Shown piece after piece: positions 19,192 to 29,202 of a stretch of 64,000 nucleotides of DNA. Source of the stretch: Paraburkholderia silviterrae (lineage in GTDB: Bacteria; Pseudomonadota; Gammaproteobacteria; Burkholderiales; Burkholderiaceae); the NCBI RefSeq assembly GCF_004353915.1, contig NZ_SMRP01000004.1, positions 186,001 to 250,000 of the forward strand, in the 5' to 3' direction. The notes under the pieces were generated by a model that saw only the letters and a program-made list of their open reading frames with translations, did not search any database and was not told the DNA's origin. Made by a program: the position numbers and the translations under genes. Every line of letters begins with the position of its first letter. Position 1 is the stretch's first letter.

Positions 19192-19974
19192 ATGCTGCGT
19201 GTGATCACCGCGAACCTCAATGGCATCCGCTCCGCGGCGAAGAAGGGCTTCTTCGAATGGTTCGGCGAGCAAAACGCCGACGTGCTCTGCGTGCAGGAAA
19301 TCAAGTGCTCGCAGGACGACATGACGCCCGAATTCATGGCGCCGCACGATTTCAAGGGCTATTTCCAGCACGCCGTGAAGAAGGGCTATAGCGGCGCGGG
19401 CGTCTACACGCGCCACGAGCCCGACGACGTGATCATCGGCTTCGGCAGCGAGGAGTTCGACGCGGAAGGCCGCTACGTCGAGACGCGCTTCGGCAAGCTC
19501 TCGGTGATTTCGGTGTATGTGCCCTCGGGTTCGAGCGGCGAGGAGCGCCAGGAAGCGAAGTATCGCTTCATGGACGCGTTCCTGCCGCATCTGGAGGAAC
19601 TCAAGCGCGATCGCGAAGTGATCCTCTGCGGCGACGTCAACATCGTCCACAAGGAAATCGACATCAAGAACTGGAAGGGCAACCAGAAGAACTCCGGCTG
19701 CCTGCCTGAAGAGCGCGCCTGGCTCACGAAGCTCTTCGACGATGTGGGCTACGTGGACGTGTTCCGCAAGCTCGACCCGCGCCCCGAGCAGTACACGTGG
19801 TGGAGCAACCGCGGCCAGGCCTATGCGAAGAACGTGGGGTGGCGTATCGACTACGAGATCGCGACGCCCGGCATCGCGGCCACGGCGAAGGACACGTCCA
19901 TCTTCAAGGACATCAAGTTCAGCGACCACGCGCCGCTGACCATCGACTACGACTACAAGATCAAGAAGCGCTGA
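19192..19974 (+). CDS. xthA: Exodeoxyribonuclease III (AP endonuclease)
   Basis: This enzyme cleaves DNA at abasic sites and removes 3' blocks in base-excision repair. The 260-residue protein belongs to the exonuclease III (EEP) family. Visible motifs are TANLNGIRSA, the metal-ligand Glu in CVQEIK, GYSGAGVYTR, the catalytic CGDVNIVHKEIDIKN, and the C-terminal IDYEIATPG and FSDHAPLTIDYD with the essential Asp-His pair. The ATG has AAGGA about 9 bases upstream. It converges with the M48 peptidase gene, with only 17 bases between stops. Confidence 0.95.
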   Translation: MLRVITANLNGIRSAAKKGFFEWFGEQNADVLCVQEIKCSQDDMTPEFMAPHDFKGYFQHAVKKGYSGAGVYTRHEPDDVIIGFGSEEFDAEGRYVETRFGKLSVISVYVPSGSSGEERQEAKYRFMDAFLPHLEELKRDREVILCGDVNIVHKEIDIKNWKGNQKNSGCLPEERAWLTKLFDDVGYVDVFRKLDPRPEQYTWWSNRGQAYAKNVGWRIDYEIATPGIAATAKDTSIFKDIKFSDHAPLTIDYDYKIKKR

Positions 19975-19991
19975 GCGCGCACCCACGCGCC

Positions 19992-21131
19992 TTAGGGCGC
20001 CAACACCACCTTGCGCTTTTGAATGGCCGGAATGCCCTGATAGTCGGGCAAGCTGGCCAGCGGCTTGCCGATCGCCTTGGCGTAGAGCGGCATCATGTCG
20101 GCGAGGCGCTTGGCGATGTCCGCGCGCCGCGCCGCCGTGTACGGGTGCACGTAGATGAAGCCCTGGTCGCGGTCGGCGCGTGTGGCCACCGCGAGCTTGT
20201 CCCAGAGCGTGAGCGCCGCGCGCGGATCGAAGCCCGCGCGTGCGGCGATGTCGCTGCCGATCACGTCGGCTTCGGTTTCGTCGTCGCGGCCATAGTGCAT
20301 CTCCACGAGACGCGAGCCAATGCCGAGCGGGAACACGCCGAGATCGGCGAGCCCGAAGAGCTGCGGCACCACGCCCGCCTCGATCTGCGCGGCCTGCTGC
20401 TCGCCCAGCCGCTCGCGCACATGCTCGCGCACCGCATGCGCGATCTCATGGCCAAGCAGCATGCCGAGCTCGTTGTCGTTGAGCTTGACGCGATCAAGCA
20501 GGCCGCCGTACACCACGATCTTGCCGCCCGGCAGACAGTACATGCGGATGTCCGGCGAGCGGATCACCGCCACTTCCCACTTCCAGAGCTTCACGCGGTC
20601 GCTCCACTTCAGCGCGTAGGGCGCGAGCCGGTCGACGAACTCGCGCACGCGCTGCACGTGCGGATCGGACTCGGGGTAGAGCAGTTTCGAGTGCGCCGCG
20701 CCGCGCACGATCTCGTTGTATTCGGCGGCGGCCTGCGCCTCGAGCATCGGCGAGGGAATCAGGTTGCGAAACGCGGCGATGTTGCCGAAACGCACGACGC
20801 GGCCCGTGCTCGGGCCGCTGGCGCTGGCCGCGTAGTTGCCCGCCGCGCTCGGCGCGTTTGCACCCGACGATGCGGCGGCCGCGCCGGGCGTTTCCGCTGG
20901 ACTCGCGAGCAGCGGCGCGACAGCCGGGTTGGCCGATGTGCTGCCGGGTGCGGTGGTGGGTGCGTTGGCGGGTGCGCTCGTGGGCCCATTGGCAGGTGCG
21001 TTGCCAGCTGCACTGGATGGCGCGTTAGCGGCCCCATTCTCGGCGGCGCTGGCGAGTCCGGCATGGAGGGTTCCCCAAACGGGCAGCGCCGTGGCGAGTG
21101 CCAGCGCGAGCGTGCGGCGAGCCGCGCGCAT
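19992..21131 (-). CDS. Exported M48-family metallopeptidase
   Basis: This protein has an N-terminal signal-like segment (residues 1-30, RRTLALALATALPVWG), an Ala/Pro/Asn-rich linker of about 90 residues, and an M48 peptidase domain. The zinc motif is LLGHEIAHAVREH (HEXXH), with a downstream ligand in DDETEADVIG. Relatives such as BepA/LoiP act in outer-membrane protein quality control or periplasmic proteolysis. I chose ATG 21131 (379 residues) because it directly precedes the signal peptide. An in-frame GTG at 21299 would add 56 Arg-rich residues and overlap the ampG end. Neither start has a clear Shine-Dalgarno. It is the last gene of the metX-metW-ampG direction. Confidence 0.8.
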   Translation of the reverse strand: MRAARRTLALALATALPVWGTLHAGLASAAENGAANAPSSAAGNAPANGPTSAPANAPTTAPGSTSANPAVAPLLASPAETPGAAAASSGANAPSAAGNYAASASGPSTGRVVRFGNIAAFRNLIPSPMLEAQAAAEYNEIVRGAAHSKLLYPESDPHVQRVREFVDRLAPYALKWSDRVKLWKWEVAVIRSPDIRMYCLPGGKIVVYGGLLDRVKLNDNELGMLLGHEIAHAVREHVRERLGEQQAAQIEAGVVPQLFGLADLGVFPLGIGSRLVEMHYGRDDETEADVIGSDIAARAGFDPRAALTLWDKLAVATRADRDQGFIYVHPYTAARRADIAKRLADMMPLYAKAIGKPLASLPDYQGIPAIQKRKVVLAP

Positions 21132-21280
21132 GCGTAGCGCCGATGAACCCGTGCCGCGCGCGTTGCCGCTCGCCTCTGCCCGTGCGTCGCCTCGTCCCTG
21201 ATCCGCTGTTCGGCGCGCGTCGCTGCGTCCCGGACGGCCGGGCGTCGGGCGGTGGACGGGCACGGCATGCTGGCGGGACT

Positions 21281-22708
21281 TCACGACCGGATTCTCCACG
21301 GGGCGATACGAATGAGCAGGAGCATACCCGGTAGGGCGAGCGCCGTGCAGACGATGAAGTAGTCGAACCAGCCGATCTTCGCGACCAGGTAACCGCTTGC
21401 TGCGGACGCAAGCGTGCGCGGCACGGAGGCCAGGCTCGTGAACAGCGCGAATTGCGTGGCGGTGTAGCGCGGATCGGTCGTGCTGGCGATATAAGCGGTG
21501 AAGGCGGCGAGCGTGAGGCCGGTCGCGAACGTCTCCAGGCCGTAGACGAGCGTGAGCGCGGCGGCGCGCGGGTCCAGCGCGAGCTGCGCGTTCAGGCCGA
21601 CCAGGCTGGCAACGTGCGCGACGCCGTGGCTCACCGACATCATGGCGTCATAGATGAGCGCGAGCGAGGGCGAGGCGGGGCCGAGCTGCGCGAGCCAGGC
21701 GAAGCCGAGCGTCGAGACCATCTGCAGGAAGCCGAAGATCCACAAACCGCGCCCGATGCCGATCTTCACGAGCGCCACGCCGCCGATGATGCCGCCCGCG
21801 AGACTCGCGCATAGCGAAGTCATCTTGGCGATCACGCCGATCTCCGTGCGCGAGTAGCCGATATCGAGGAAGAACGACGTCGAAAGCGTCGTGGCCATCG
21901 TGTCGCCGAGCTTGTAGAGGAAGATGAAAGCGAGCACGAAGAGCGCGGCGGCCAAACCATCGCGCTTCACGAATTCGGCGAACGGCTGCACGATCGCCTG
22001 GCCCAGATTTTTCGGCGGTGCGCCATGCACTTCGGGCTCGCTCACCACGAGCGACAGGATGATGCCGGGGATCATGAATGCCGCGGTCACGACGAACACG
22101 GTGCTCCACGGCAGATGGTCCGAGAGAATCAGCGCGAGCGAGCCGGGCACGAGCCCCGCGATCTTGTACGCGTTCACGTGCACCGCGTTGCCGAGGCCCT
22201 GCTCGGTGTCCTTGAGCAACTCGCGCCGGTAGGCGTCGATGCAAATGTCCTGGCTCGCGCCGAAGAACGCCACGAGCGCAGTGAGCGCGGCCACGGTCCA
22301 GATCGATTCTTTGGGCGAGACGAAGCCGAGCGTGGCGATCGCGCCCGCCACCAGAATCTGCGTGACGAGCATCCAGCCGCGCCTGCGCCCCGGGCGCCAG
22401 CGGGCCAGGTGCGGCACGTAGCGGTCCATGAGCGGCGCCCAGACGAACTTCCACGCGTAGGGAATCTGGATCAGCGCGAAGAGGCCGATTTCCTTGAGAT
22501 TGATACCTTCGGAGCGCAGCCACGCCTGCACGAGAGAGACGAGCGTGAAGAGCGGCAGCCCCGAAGTGAAGCCGAGAAACACGCAGATCAGCATGTGCGT
22601 GTTCAGATACGCGCGCCAGCCGGGGTGTTCTTCGTGTGCGTCCAGGTTGTGAGATGTCTGGGACGTCTGGGGTGTCTGGGAGGAGGCCTCTTGGGGCGGA
22701 TTCTGCAT
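21281..22708 (-). CDS. ampG: AmpG-family muropeptide permease (MFS)
   Basis: AmpG imports GlcNAc-anhydroMurNAc muropeptides from the periplasm for cell-wall recycling, and their levels control AmpC beta-lactamase in many species. The 475-residue protein has 12-14 hydrophobic segments. Its AmpG-like signatures are GFTSGLPLFT, IQIPYAWKFVWAPLMDRY, GASQDICIDAYRRELL and GYSRTEIG. The N-terminal 30 residues are hydrophilic (Gln/Thr/Ser-rich). The gene follows metW by 94 bases on the same strand. There is no functional link to methionine synthesis, so a separate promoter is possible although I could not identify one. It is consistent with the envelope focus of this region. Confidence 0.88.
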   Translation of the reverse strand: MQNPPQEASSQTPQTSQTSHNLDAHEEHPGWRAYLNTHMLICVFLGFTSGLPLFTLVSLVQAWLRSEGINLKEIGLFALIQIPYAWKFVWAPLMDRYVPHLARWRPGRRRGWMLVTQILVAGAIATLGFVSPKESIWTVAALTALVAFFGASQDICIDAYRRELLKDTEQGLGNAVHVNAYKIAGLVPGSLALILSDHLPWSTVFVVTAAFMIPGIILSLVVSEPEVHGAPPKNLGQAIVQPFAEFVKRDGLAAALFVLAFIFLYKLGDTMATTLSTSFFLDIGYSRTEIGVIAKMTSLCASLAGGIIGGVALVKIGIGRGLWIFGFLQMVSTLGFAWLAQLGPASPSLALIYDAMMSVSHGVAHVASLVGLNAQLALDPRAAALTLVYGLETFATGLTLAAFTAYIASTTDPRYTATQFALFTSLASVPRTLASAASGYLVAKIGWFDYFIVCTALALPGMLLLIRIAPWRIRS

Positions 22709-22802
22709 GTCGTCCGGAGTGTCGGCGGAGGGCGGCGGCGCGGTGACCCGCGTGGTTTCCAGGTCTGTAATCTGTGAAAGATGCGCGACGCCGCTGCCGG
22801 CG

Positions 22803-23407
22803 TCAGCGCTTCTTCACGCGATAGACCGCAAGACTACCACGCCAGTTCACGCCCCATCGAACCGTCTGGCCCCCGTGCAGCACGGCGCGGTCGAGAATCT
22901 CGATGCCGACCTCGGGCGCGAGCGCCTCGAAGTCCTTCACCGTGAGCACACGCACGTTCGGCGTGTTGTGCCACTGGTAAGGCAGCGATTTCGAAACCGG
23001 CATGCGTCCGCGTAGCACCGAAAGGCGGTGCGGCCAGTAGCCGAAGTTCGGAAACGAAACGATGCATTCCTTGCCCACGCGCGCCGTCTCGCGCAGGATC
23101 GCGGCGGTCTGGTGAATGGTCTGCAGCGTCTGCGAGAGGATCGCGAAGTCGAAGCTCGCGTCTTCAAAGAGGCGCAGGCCGTCCTCCAGATTCTGCTGGA
23201 TCACGTTGATGCCGTTGCCCACCGAGGCCAGCACGCCCGCGTCGTTGAGTTCGATGCCGTAGCCCGTGCATTCGAGCTCTTCGGAGAGCAGCGAGAGCAA
23301 TGCGCCATCGCCGCAGCCGAGGTCGAGCACGGTGGCACGCGGCTCGACCCAGCGCGCGATGGTGCGAAAGTCGGGACGGGCGGAAAGACTGTCGAAAGCG
23401 CTCTGGT

Positions 23408-23411
<4 letters not shown>
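22803..23411 (-). CDS. metW: Methionine biosynthesis protein MetW
   Basis: MetW is a small class I SAM-methyltransferase-fold protein coupled with MetX. In several proteobacteria it is needed for homoserine acyltransferase activity. The 202-residue protein has the SAM-binding motif [15 protein letters not shown] near residue 28 and the later [11 protein letters not shown] and [12 protein letters not shown] motifs of the family. The ATG at 23409-23411 overlaps the metX stop as ATGA, confirming a translationally coupled metXW pair. A long upstream in-frame extension inside metX is not coding. Confidence 0.93.
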
Positions 23412-24553
<1,142 letters not shown>

Positions 24554-24574
24554 TCGTTCCGCCTGGTTTTTTGG

Positions 24575-24642
24575 GCGGCTAAACGGTGTCGGCGGGCGCG
24601 GAGTGCGAAAGGATTGGCGCAGCTGACGACCTCTTTAGCCGC
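24575..24642 (-). promoter_or_regulatory. Inverted repeat in the metX upstream region
   Basis: Perfect 9-base arms GCGGCTAAA (24575-24583) and TTTAGCCGC (24634-24642) are separated by 50 bases and lie 22-89 bases upstream of the metX ATG. A TATAAA (minus strand, 24644-24649) sits immediately upstream of the distal arm. This could be an operator pair or a leader stem. No known methionine riboswitch class is recognised. Confidence 0.4.
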
Positions 24643-24825
24643 ATTTATATCGAACTTCGGGCGCCGTCAGCGACAGGCCAGGAGTTCACGCGCCCGCAAT
24701 CGAGTCAGCAAATCGGCGCGTGGGTGATGCACAAGGAACGCAAAGTATAACGGAAAACGCCGCGTGCAATGACGCGGACGAACCGGCGCCGCAGCGCCGG
24801 CCCGCCCGCTTGCCTGTCGCGCGAC

Positions 24826-25407
24826 TCAGGCGCCGAGCGGGTGCGCGCTGTGCCAGCGCCGCAACTGGAATGCCGCGACGATCATCAAGATGCCGTACAG
24901 CACCGCGTAGGTGGCGATCACCCAGATGAGCGAGAGCGCGCCCGCGCCCGGAAACATGATGATGAAAAAGCCCACCGCGGCCGAGAGCAGCCCAGAGAGA
25001 CCGACTGCCCACGGATGCGCGATCGCGTGCCGGTACTGGATCGCATAGACGATCTCGAAGACACCCACGGCGAGCGCCCAGAAGCCGATGATCATCACGA
25101 GGACGATGGCCGTCTCGCCGGGCCAGAAGAACGCCACGAGCCCCGCGATCACGCCGATCAGGCCGACGACGATATAGGACCAGCGCCGCGTTCCGCCGCC
25201 GCGCGCACCGTAGAGCAGTGCGAAGGCGCCGTCGACGATCGCGTAGGCGCCCCAGACGATGGCGAGCGTGAGCACGGTGAGGCCGGGCCAGGCGTAGGCG
25301 AGCACGCCGAACACGATGGCGGCGACGCCGCGCGCGAGCAGCCACCCCCAATGGGCGGAGAGGCCGGCGAGATTGGGCAGGGCAGTGGGAGGAATGGGAC
25401 GGCTCAT
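24826..25407 (-). CDS. HdeD/DUF308 family membrane protein
   Basis: A 193-residue protein with six hydrophobic helices in a repeated pattern, including WLLARGVAAIVFGVLAYAWPG near the start and W-A-V-G-L-S-G-L-L-S later. This is the DUF308 (HdeD-like) fold. HdeD of E. coli contributes to acid resistance at high cell density. The role in Burkholderiaceae is not established. GGAG lies about 9 bases before the ATG. It stands 150 bases downstream of slmA, probably as its own unit or as a read-through gene. Between it and metX (24554-24825) only the metX control region is seen. Confidence 0.8.
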   Translation of the reverse strand: MSRPIPPTALPNLAGLSAHWGWLLARGVAAIVFGVLAYAWPGLTVLTLAIVWGAYAIVDGAFALLYGARGGGTRRWSYIVVGLIGVIAGLVAFFWPGETAIVLVMIIGFWALAVGVFEIVYAIQYRHAIAHPWAVGLSGLLSAAVGFFIIMFPGAGALSLIWVIATYAVLYGILMIVAAFQLRRWHSAHPLGA

Positions 25408-25557
25408 GCGGTTTTTCTCCGTTTGAGCGCACCGGGCGCTTTAACGCCTGGTGCGTGCCCCATGCGAGGCGCTCGGGAGCGCGGCGACGAAACGCGGCGC
25501 ACTCCATGCCTTGCGTGGGGCGAGACGCGCGAACCTGGTGCCTTTGGCGTGGTTGCG

Positions 25558-26244
25558 CTATTGAAGAATCACGCGAATCTGCTCGTCGGCATGCTCGCTG
25601 GGCGAGCGCTTGAACCCGCTTTGCGCGTAGCGGTGCCAGCAACCGATCACATAGCGCACGAGCAAACTGGCGCGGACAGCGGGATCGTAACCGCTTTTTG
25701 ACAAGCGACCGTCGGCCGTGCCGCCCTCGGTTTGCGCTTGCTCAGCATTGCTGACGCGCAAGCACTGACGCAAGGTGGCCTCGATGCGGTCGAGCATCTG
25801 GTTCACGCGCTCGGCGAGGCGCTCGTGTTCGCCCACGAGCGCCTCGCAGGTCAGCACGCGCGTCATGCCGGCGTTCTTCGCCGAAAACTGAAGCAACATC
25901 AAGGCGATCGCGCGGGCCTGCAACGCGCCGCTCGGCTCCTTCGCGACGATCTGGTTGATGAGCTGGAAGAGCGTCTGCTCGATGAAGTCGATGAGGCCTT
26001 CGTACATCTGCGCCTTGCTCGCGAAATGGCGATAGAGCGCGGCCTCGGAGACGCCCAGGCGCGCGGCCAGCGCGGCGGTGGTGATCTTTTCTCCGCGCGG
26101 CGTTTCGAGCATCGAAGCGAGCGTCTGGAGGATGTGCACACGGCGCTCGCCCGGCTTCGGACGGCTGCCGCGGCGCGGTGCGGCGTCTGGAGAATCGGCT
26201 GATGCGGTTGCTACGACTGGGTCACGCGTTTCGGTCGGCTGCAT
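25558..26244 (-). CDS. slmA: Nucleoid occlusion factor SlmA (TetR family)
   Basis: SlmA binds DNA sites across the chromosome and blocks FtsZ ring assembly over the nucleoid. The 228-residue protein has a basic N-terminal extension, a TetR-type HTH (about 45-90; TTAALAARLGVSEAALYRHF) and an alpha-helical C-terminal domain with KAQMYEGLIDFIEQTLF after the HTH. The ATG at 26244 has AGGGGG 8 bases upstream. A TTG at 26280 would add 12 residues with poor spacing. Downstream in the same orientation is the HdeD-like gene. Upstream lie the HAD and argB genes, the usual Burkholderia neighbourhood. Confidence 0.88.
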   Translation of the reverse strand: MQPTETRDPVVATASADSPDAAPRRGSRPKPGERRVHILQTLASMLETPRGEKITTAALAARLGVSEAALYRHFASKAQMYEGLIDFIEQTLFQLINQIVAKEPSGALQARAIALMLLQFSAKNAGMTRVLTCEALVGEHERLAERVNQMLDRIEATLRQCLRVSNAEQAQTEGGTADGRLSKSGYDPAVRASLLVRYVIGCWHRYAQSGFKRSPSEHADEQIRVILQ

Positions 26245-26571
26245 GAATGTCGCCCCCTGAGTCCGGCTGGCGGGCTGCAATCCCGCCCGGCCGCTTGAGT
26301 CTTGCCGTTTATTGTCGCTCCGGAGGTGCTGCGGCTCCGGATTCGCTGTTGCTTTGCGGTTTTCTCGTTGCTTTTGTGCTGCTTTTGCGTTGCCGCGGTC
26401 CGGTGTTTGGCAGGTTTGCCGCGTTTGCGCTCGTGGTCCGGCGAGCGTTGCGCCTGGGCTGCCTGTGCGTCTGTGCTCTTGTGCGCCTGCGCTCCTGCGC
26501 GTTTGTGCTCTTGTGCGCCGCGGCGGTCCGCACGCGGCATGCCCGCTACCTGCGTTTGCGCCCGCAGATGC
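26245..26571. other. Gene-free stretch between the HAD gene and slmA
   Basis: The stretch is richer in T on the plus strand and contains a 16-base exact direct repeat (TGTGCTCTTGTGCGCC at 26472-26487 and 26504-26519) plus related TGCGC-rich variants. A 109-codon minus-strand frame crosses it, but its product is a Gln/Lys/Arg-rich low-complexity string and I do not accept it. The slmA promoter should lie here but is not obvious. Confidence 0.5.
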
Positions 26572-27513
26572 TCAAGCGCGTGATCGACTGCGCAATGCGC
26601 CGCTGTGCAGGCCGCGCCCCAGCGATTTTAGCGAACGAACGCAATGATCGACATAGTGAGGGCGACCGTTGCGCGCCATGCGCGTGGGCAGATGCCCCGT
26701 GATCCAGACCGTGCGGATGCCGAGGCGCCGGTAGCGCTTCAGATGCCCGCGCGTGTCCTCGACGAGGATCGCGTCGGCGAATGCGACGCCCACATCGCGC
26801 AGCGTCTTGCGCAGCATCGCGGAATCGGGTTTGGCGCGCCAGCGTTCGCGCGTGCGCATATGCTCGATGGCCACGACGCACTCGAACTGCCGCTCGATGC
26901 CGAGCGCCGCGAGCACCGCGTGCGCGTAGTCCGTGGGCCCGTTGGTCAGCACGATCTTGCGGCCAGGTAGCGCCGCGAGCGTGCGCGCGAGGCCGCGCTC
27001 GGCGTGCAGCATCGCGTGCAGGTCGTCGAAGGTGTGCACGACCTTCAGGAAATCGTGCGGATCGATCCGATGATGGCGCGTGAGGCCCAGCAGCGCTGCG
27101 CCGTAGCGGTGCGTGTAGCTCGCGCGCAGATGGTTCGCGACGTCGAGGCTCACGCCGAGCGCGTCCACGATGTACTGCGTCATGCCGCGGTTGATGGCCG
27201 GGAAGATCGCGCGCGAGGCGCCGTGCAGCGTGTTGTCGAGATCGAAGAGCCAGACGGGGCCGCGTAAGGTGGGGGCACCGTAGCCCGGGGCGCGATCGCT
27301 GGGGGCGCCGTAGCTCCGGGCGCGATCGCCGGGGGCGCCGTAGCCCAGACCGTGATCGCCGGGAGCGCCGTAGCTCGGGCCGCGTAAGCTCGGGCCGCGA
27401 TCGGCGGGGGCGCCATACTCCGGGCCGCGCGCGGGCAGCGGCGCCGGTGCGGCTTGCGAGGAGCGCCGGGCGTGTTGCGGCCGGCGGCGAAGCGGGCGTG
27501 AGACGTTCATCAT
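26572..27513 (-). CDS. HAD-family hydrolase, pyrimidine 5'-nucleotidase type, with repeat-rich N-terminus
   Basis: A HAD phosphatase of the pyrimidine 5'-nucleotidase subgroup. Motif I is WLFDLDNTLHGA, motif II is IVLTNGPTDYAHAV, motif III has the Lys in RAKPD, and motif IV is ILVEDTRGHLKR. Ahead of the domain, residues about 28-95 are dominated by a tandem decapeptide of the type [S/G]YGAPGDRxx encoded by a 30-base DNA repeat. Family members normally start just before motif I, so the repeat is an added N-terminal extension. The start is uncertain. I take ATG 27513 (313 residues), but ATG 27510 or a start further upstream are possible, and none has a clear Shine-Dalgarno. It lies 90 bases after argB. 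Confidence 0.78.
   Translation of the reverse strand: MMNVSRPLRRRPQHARRSSQAAPAPLPARGPEYGAPADRGPSLRGPSYGAPGDHGLGYGAPGDRARSYGAPSDRAPGYGAPTLRGPVWLFDLDNTLHGASRAIFPAINRGMTQYIVDALGVSLDVANHLRASYTHRYGAALLGLTRHHRIDPHDFLKVVHTFDDLHAMLHAERGLARTLAALPGRKIVLTNGPTDYAHAVLAALGIERQFECVVAIEHMRTRERWRAKPDSAMLRKTLRDVGVAFADAILVEDTRGHLKRYRRLGIRTVWITGHLPTRMARNGRPHYVDHCVRSLKSLGRGLHSGALRSRSRA
27271..27410 (-). repeat. 30-bp minisatellite inside the HAD gene
   Basis: There are four consecutive 30-base units at 27271-27300, 27301-27330, 27331-27360 and 27361-27390, then a diverged partial unit to about 27410. On the plus strand each unit begins GGGGGCGCCGTAGC or a close variant. The period is a multiple of three and the array stays in frame. 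Confidence 0.85.
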
Positions 27514-27603
27514 GCGAAAAGCAGGCGAAGCGCGAGCCTGTACGCCGCAGGCGAGGCCCGGGTGGCCGCGCGGGCCACCGGCGGGCAGCACCCGGTCTGG
27601 ATT

Positions 27604-28844
<1,241 letters not shown>

Positions 28845-29075
28845 ATGACCGCCCCCGCAAGCCCCGCCCACGCCGTCAAGCGCGCACGCTGCCCGCGTTG
28901 CGGCAGTGCCTTCGACTGTGGCAGGCACACCGAGCCGTTCGACTGCTGGTGCAAGACGCTGCCCGCCGTGCCGGCGAGCCAGCTCGATCCGCGCGGACGC
29001 TGCCTGTGCCCCGAGTGCCTGGCCGCCGCCGTTGCCGCGGGCGCTGCGCCGCGCAACACCGGCGAAAGCCGCTGA
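28845..29075 (+). CDS. Cysteine-rich CWC-family small protein
   Basis: A 76-residue protein with paired cysteines: CPRCGSAFDC, DCWCK and CLCPEC. The CWC motif in the middle is the hallmark of the cysteine-rich CWC family. The pattern suggests a metal-binding zinc-ribbon-like fold, and the function is unknown. The ATG is preceded by AGGAG with a suitable gap. It converges with the TPR glycosyltransferase gene. Several longer frames on both strands overlap it, but only this one has a good ribosome-binding site and a recognisable motif. Confidence 0.75.
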   Translation: MTAPASPAHAVKRARCPRCGSAFDCGRHTEPFDCWCKTLPAVPASQLDPRGRCLCPECLAAAVAAGAAPRNTGESR

Positions 29076-29202
29076 GCGTCCGAATGCCTCCGGGCCGCGC
29101 GGGGCGCCGCAGCTGAGCTGTCCCGCGGATTGCACACCGTATCGACCGCCCGCGTTCGCGCTCCGCAAGGCGAGCGCGATTGCGTTGTTGCTACGGCATG
29201 GC

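Noticed and set aside
26211..26540. 109-codon minus-strand frame rich in Gln/Lys/Arg
   Set aside because: Low-complexity, overlaps slmA and has no ribosome-binding site.
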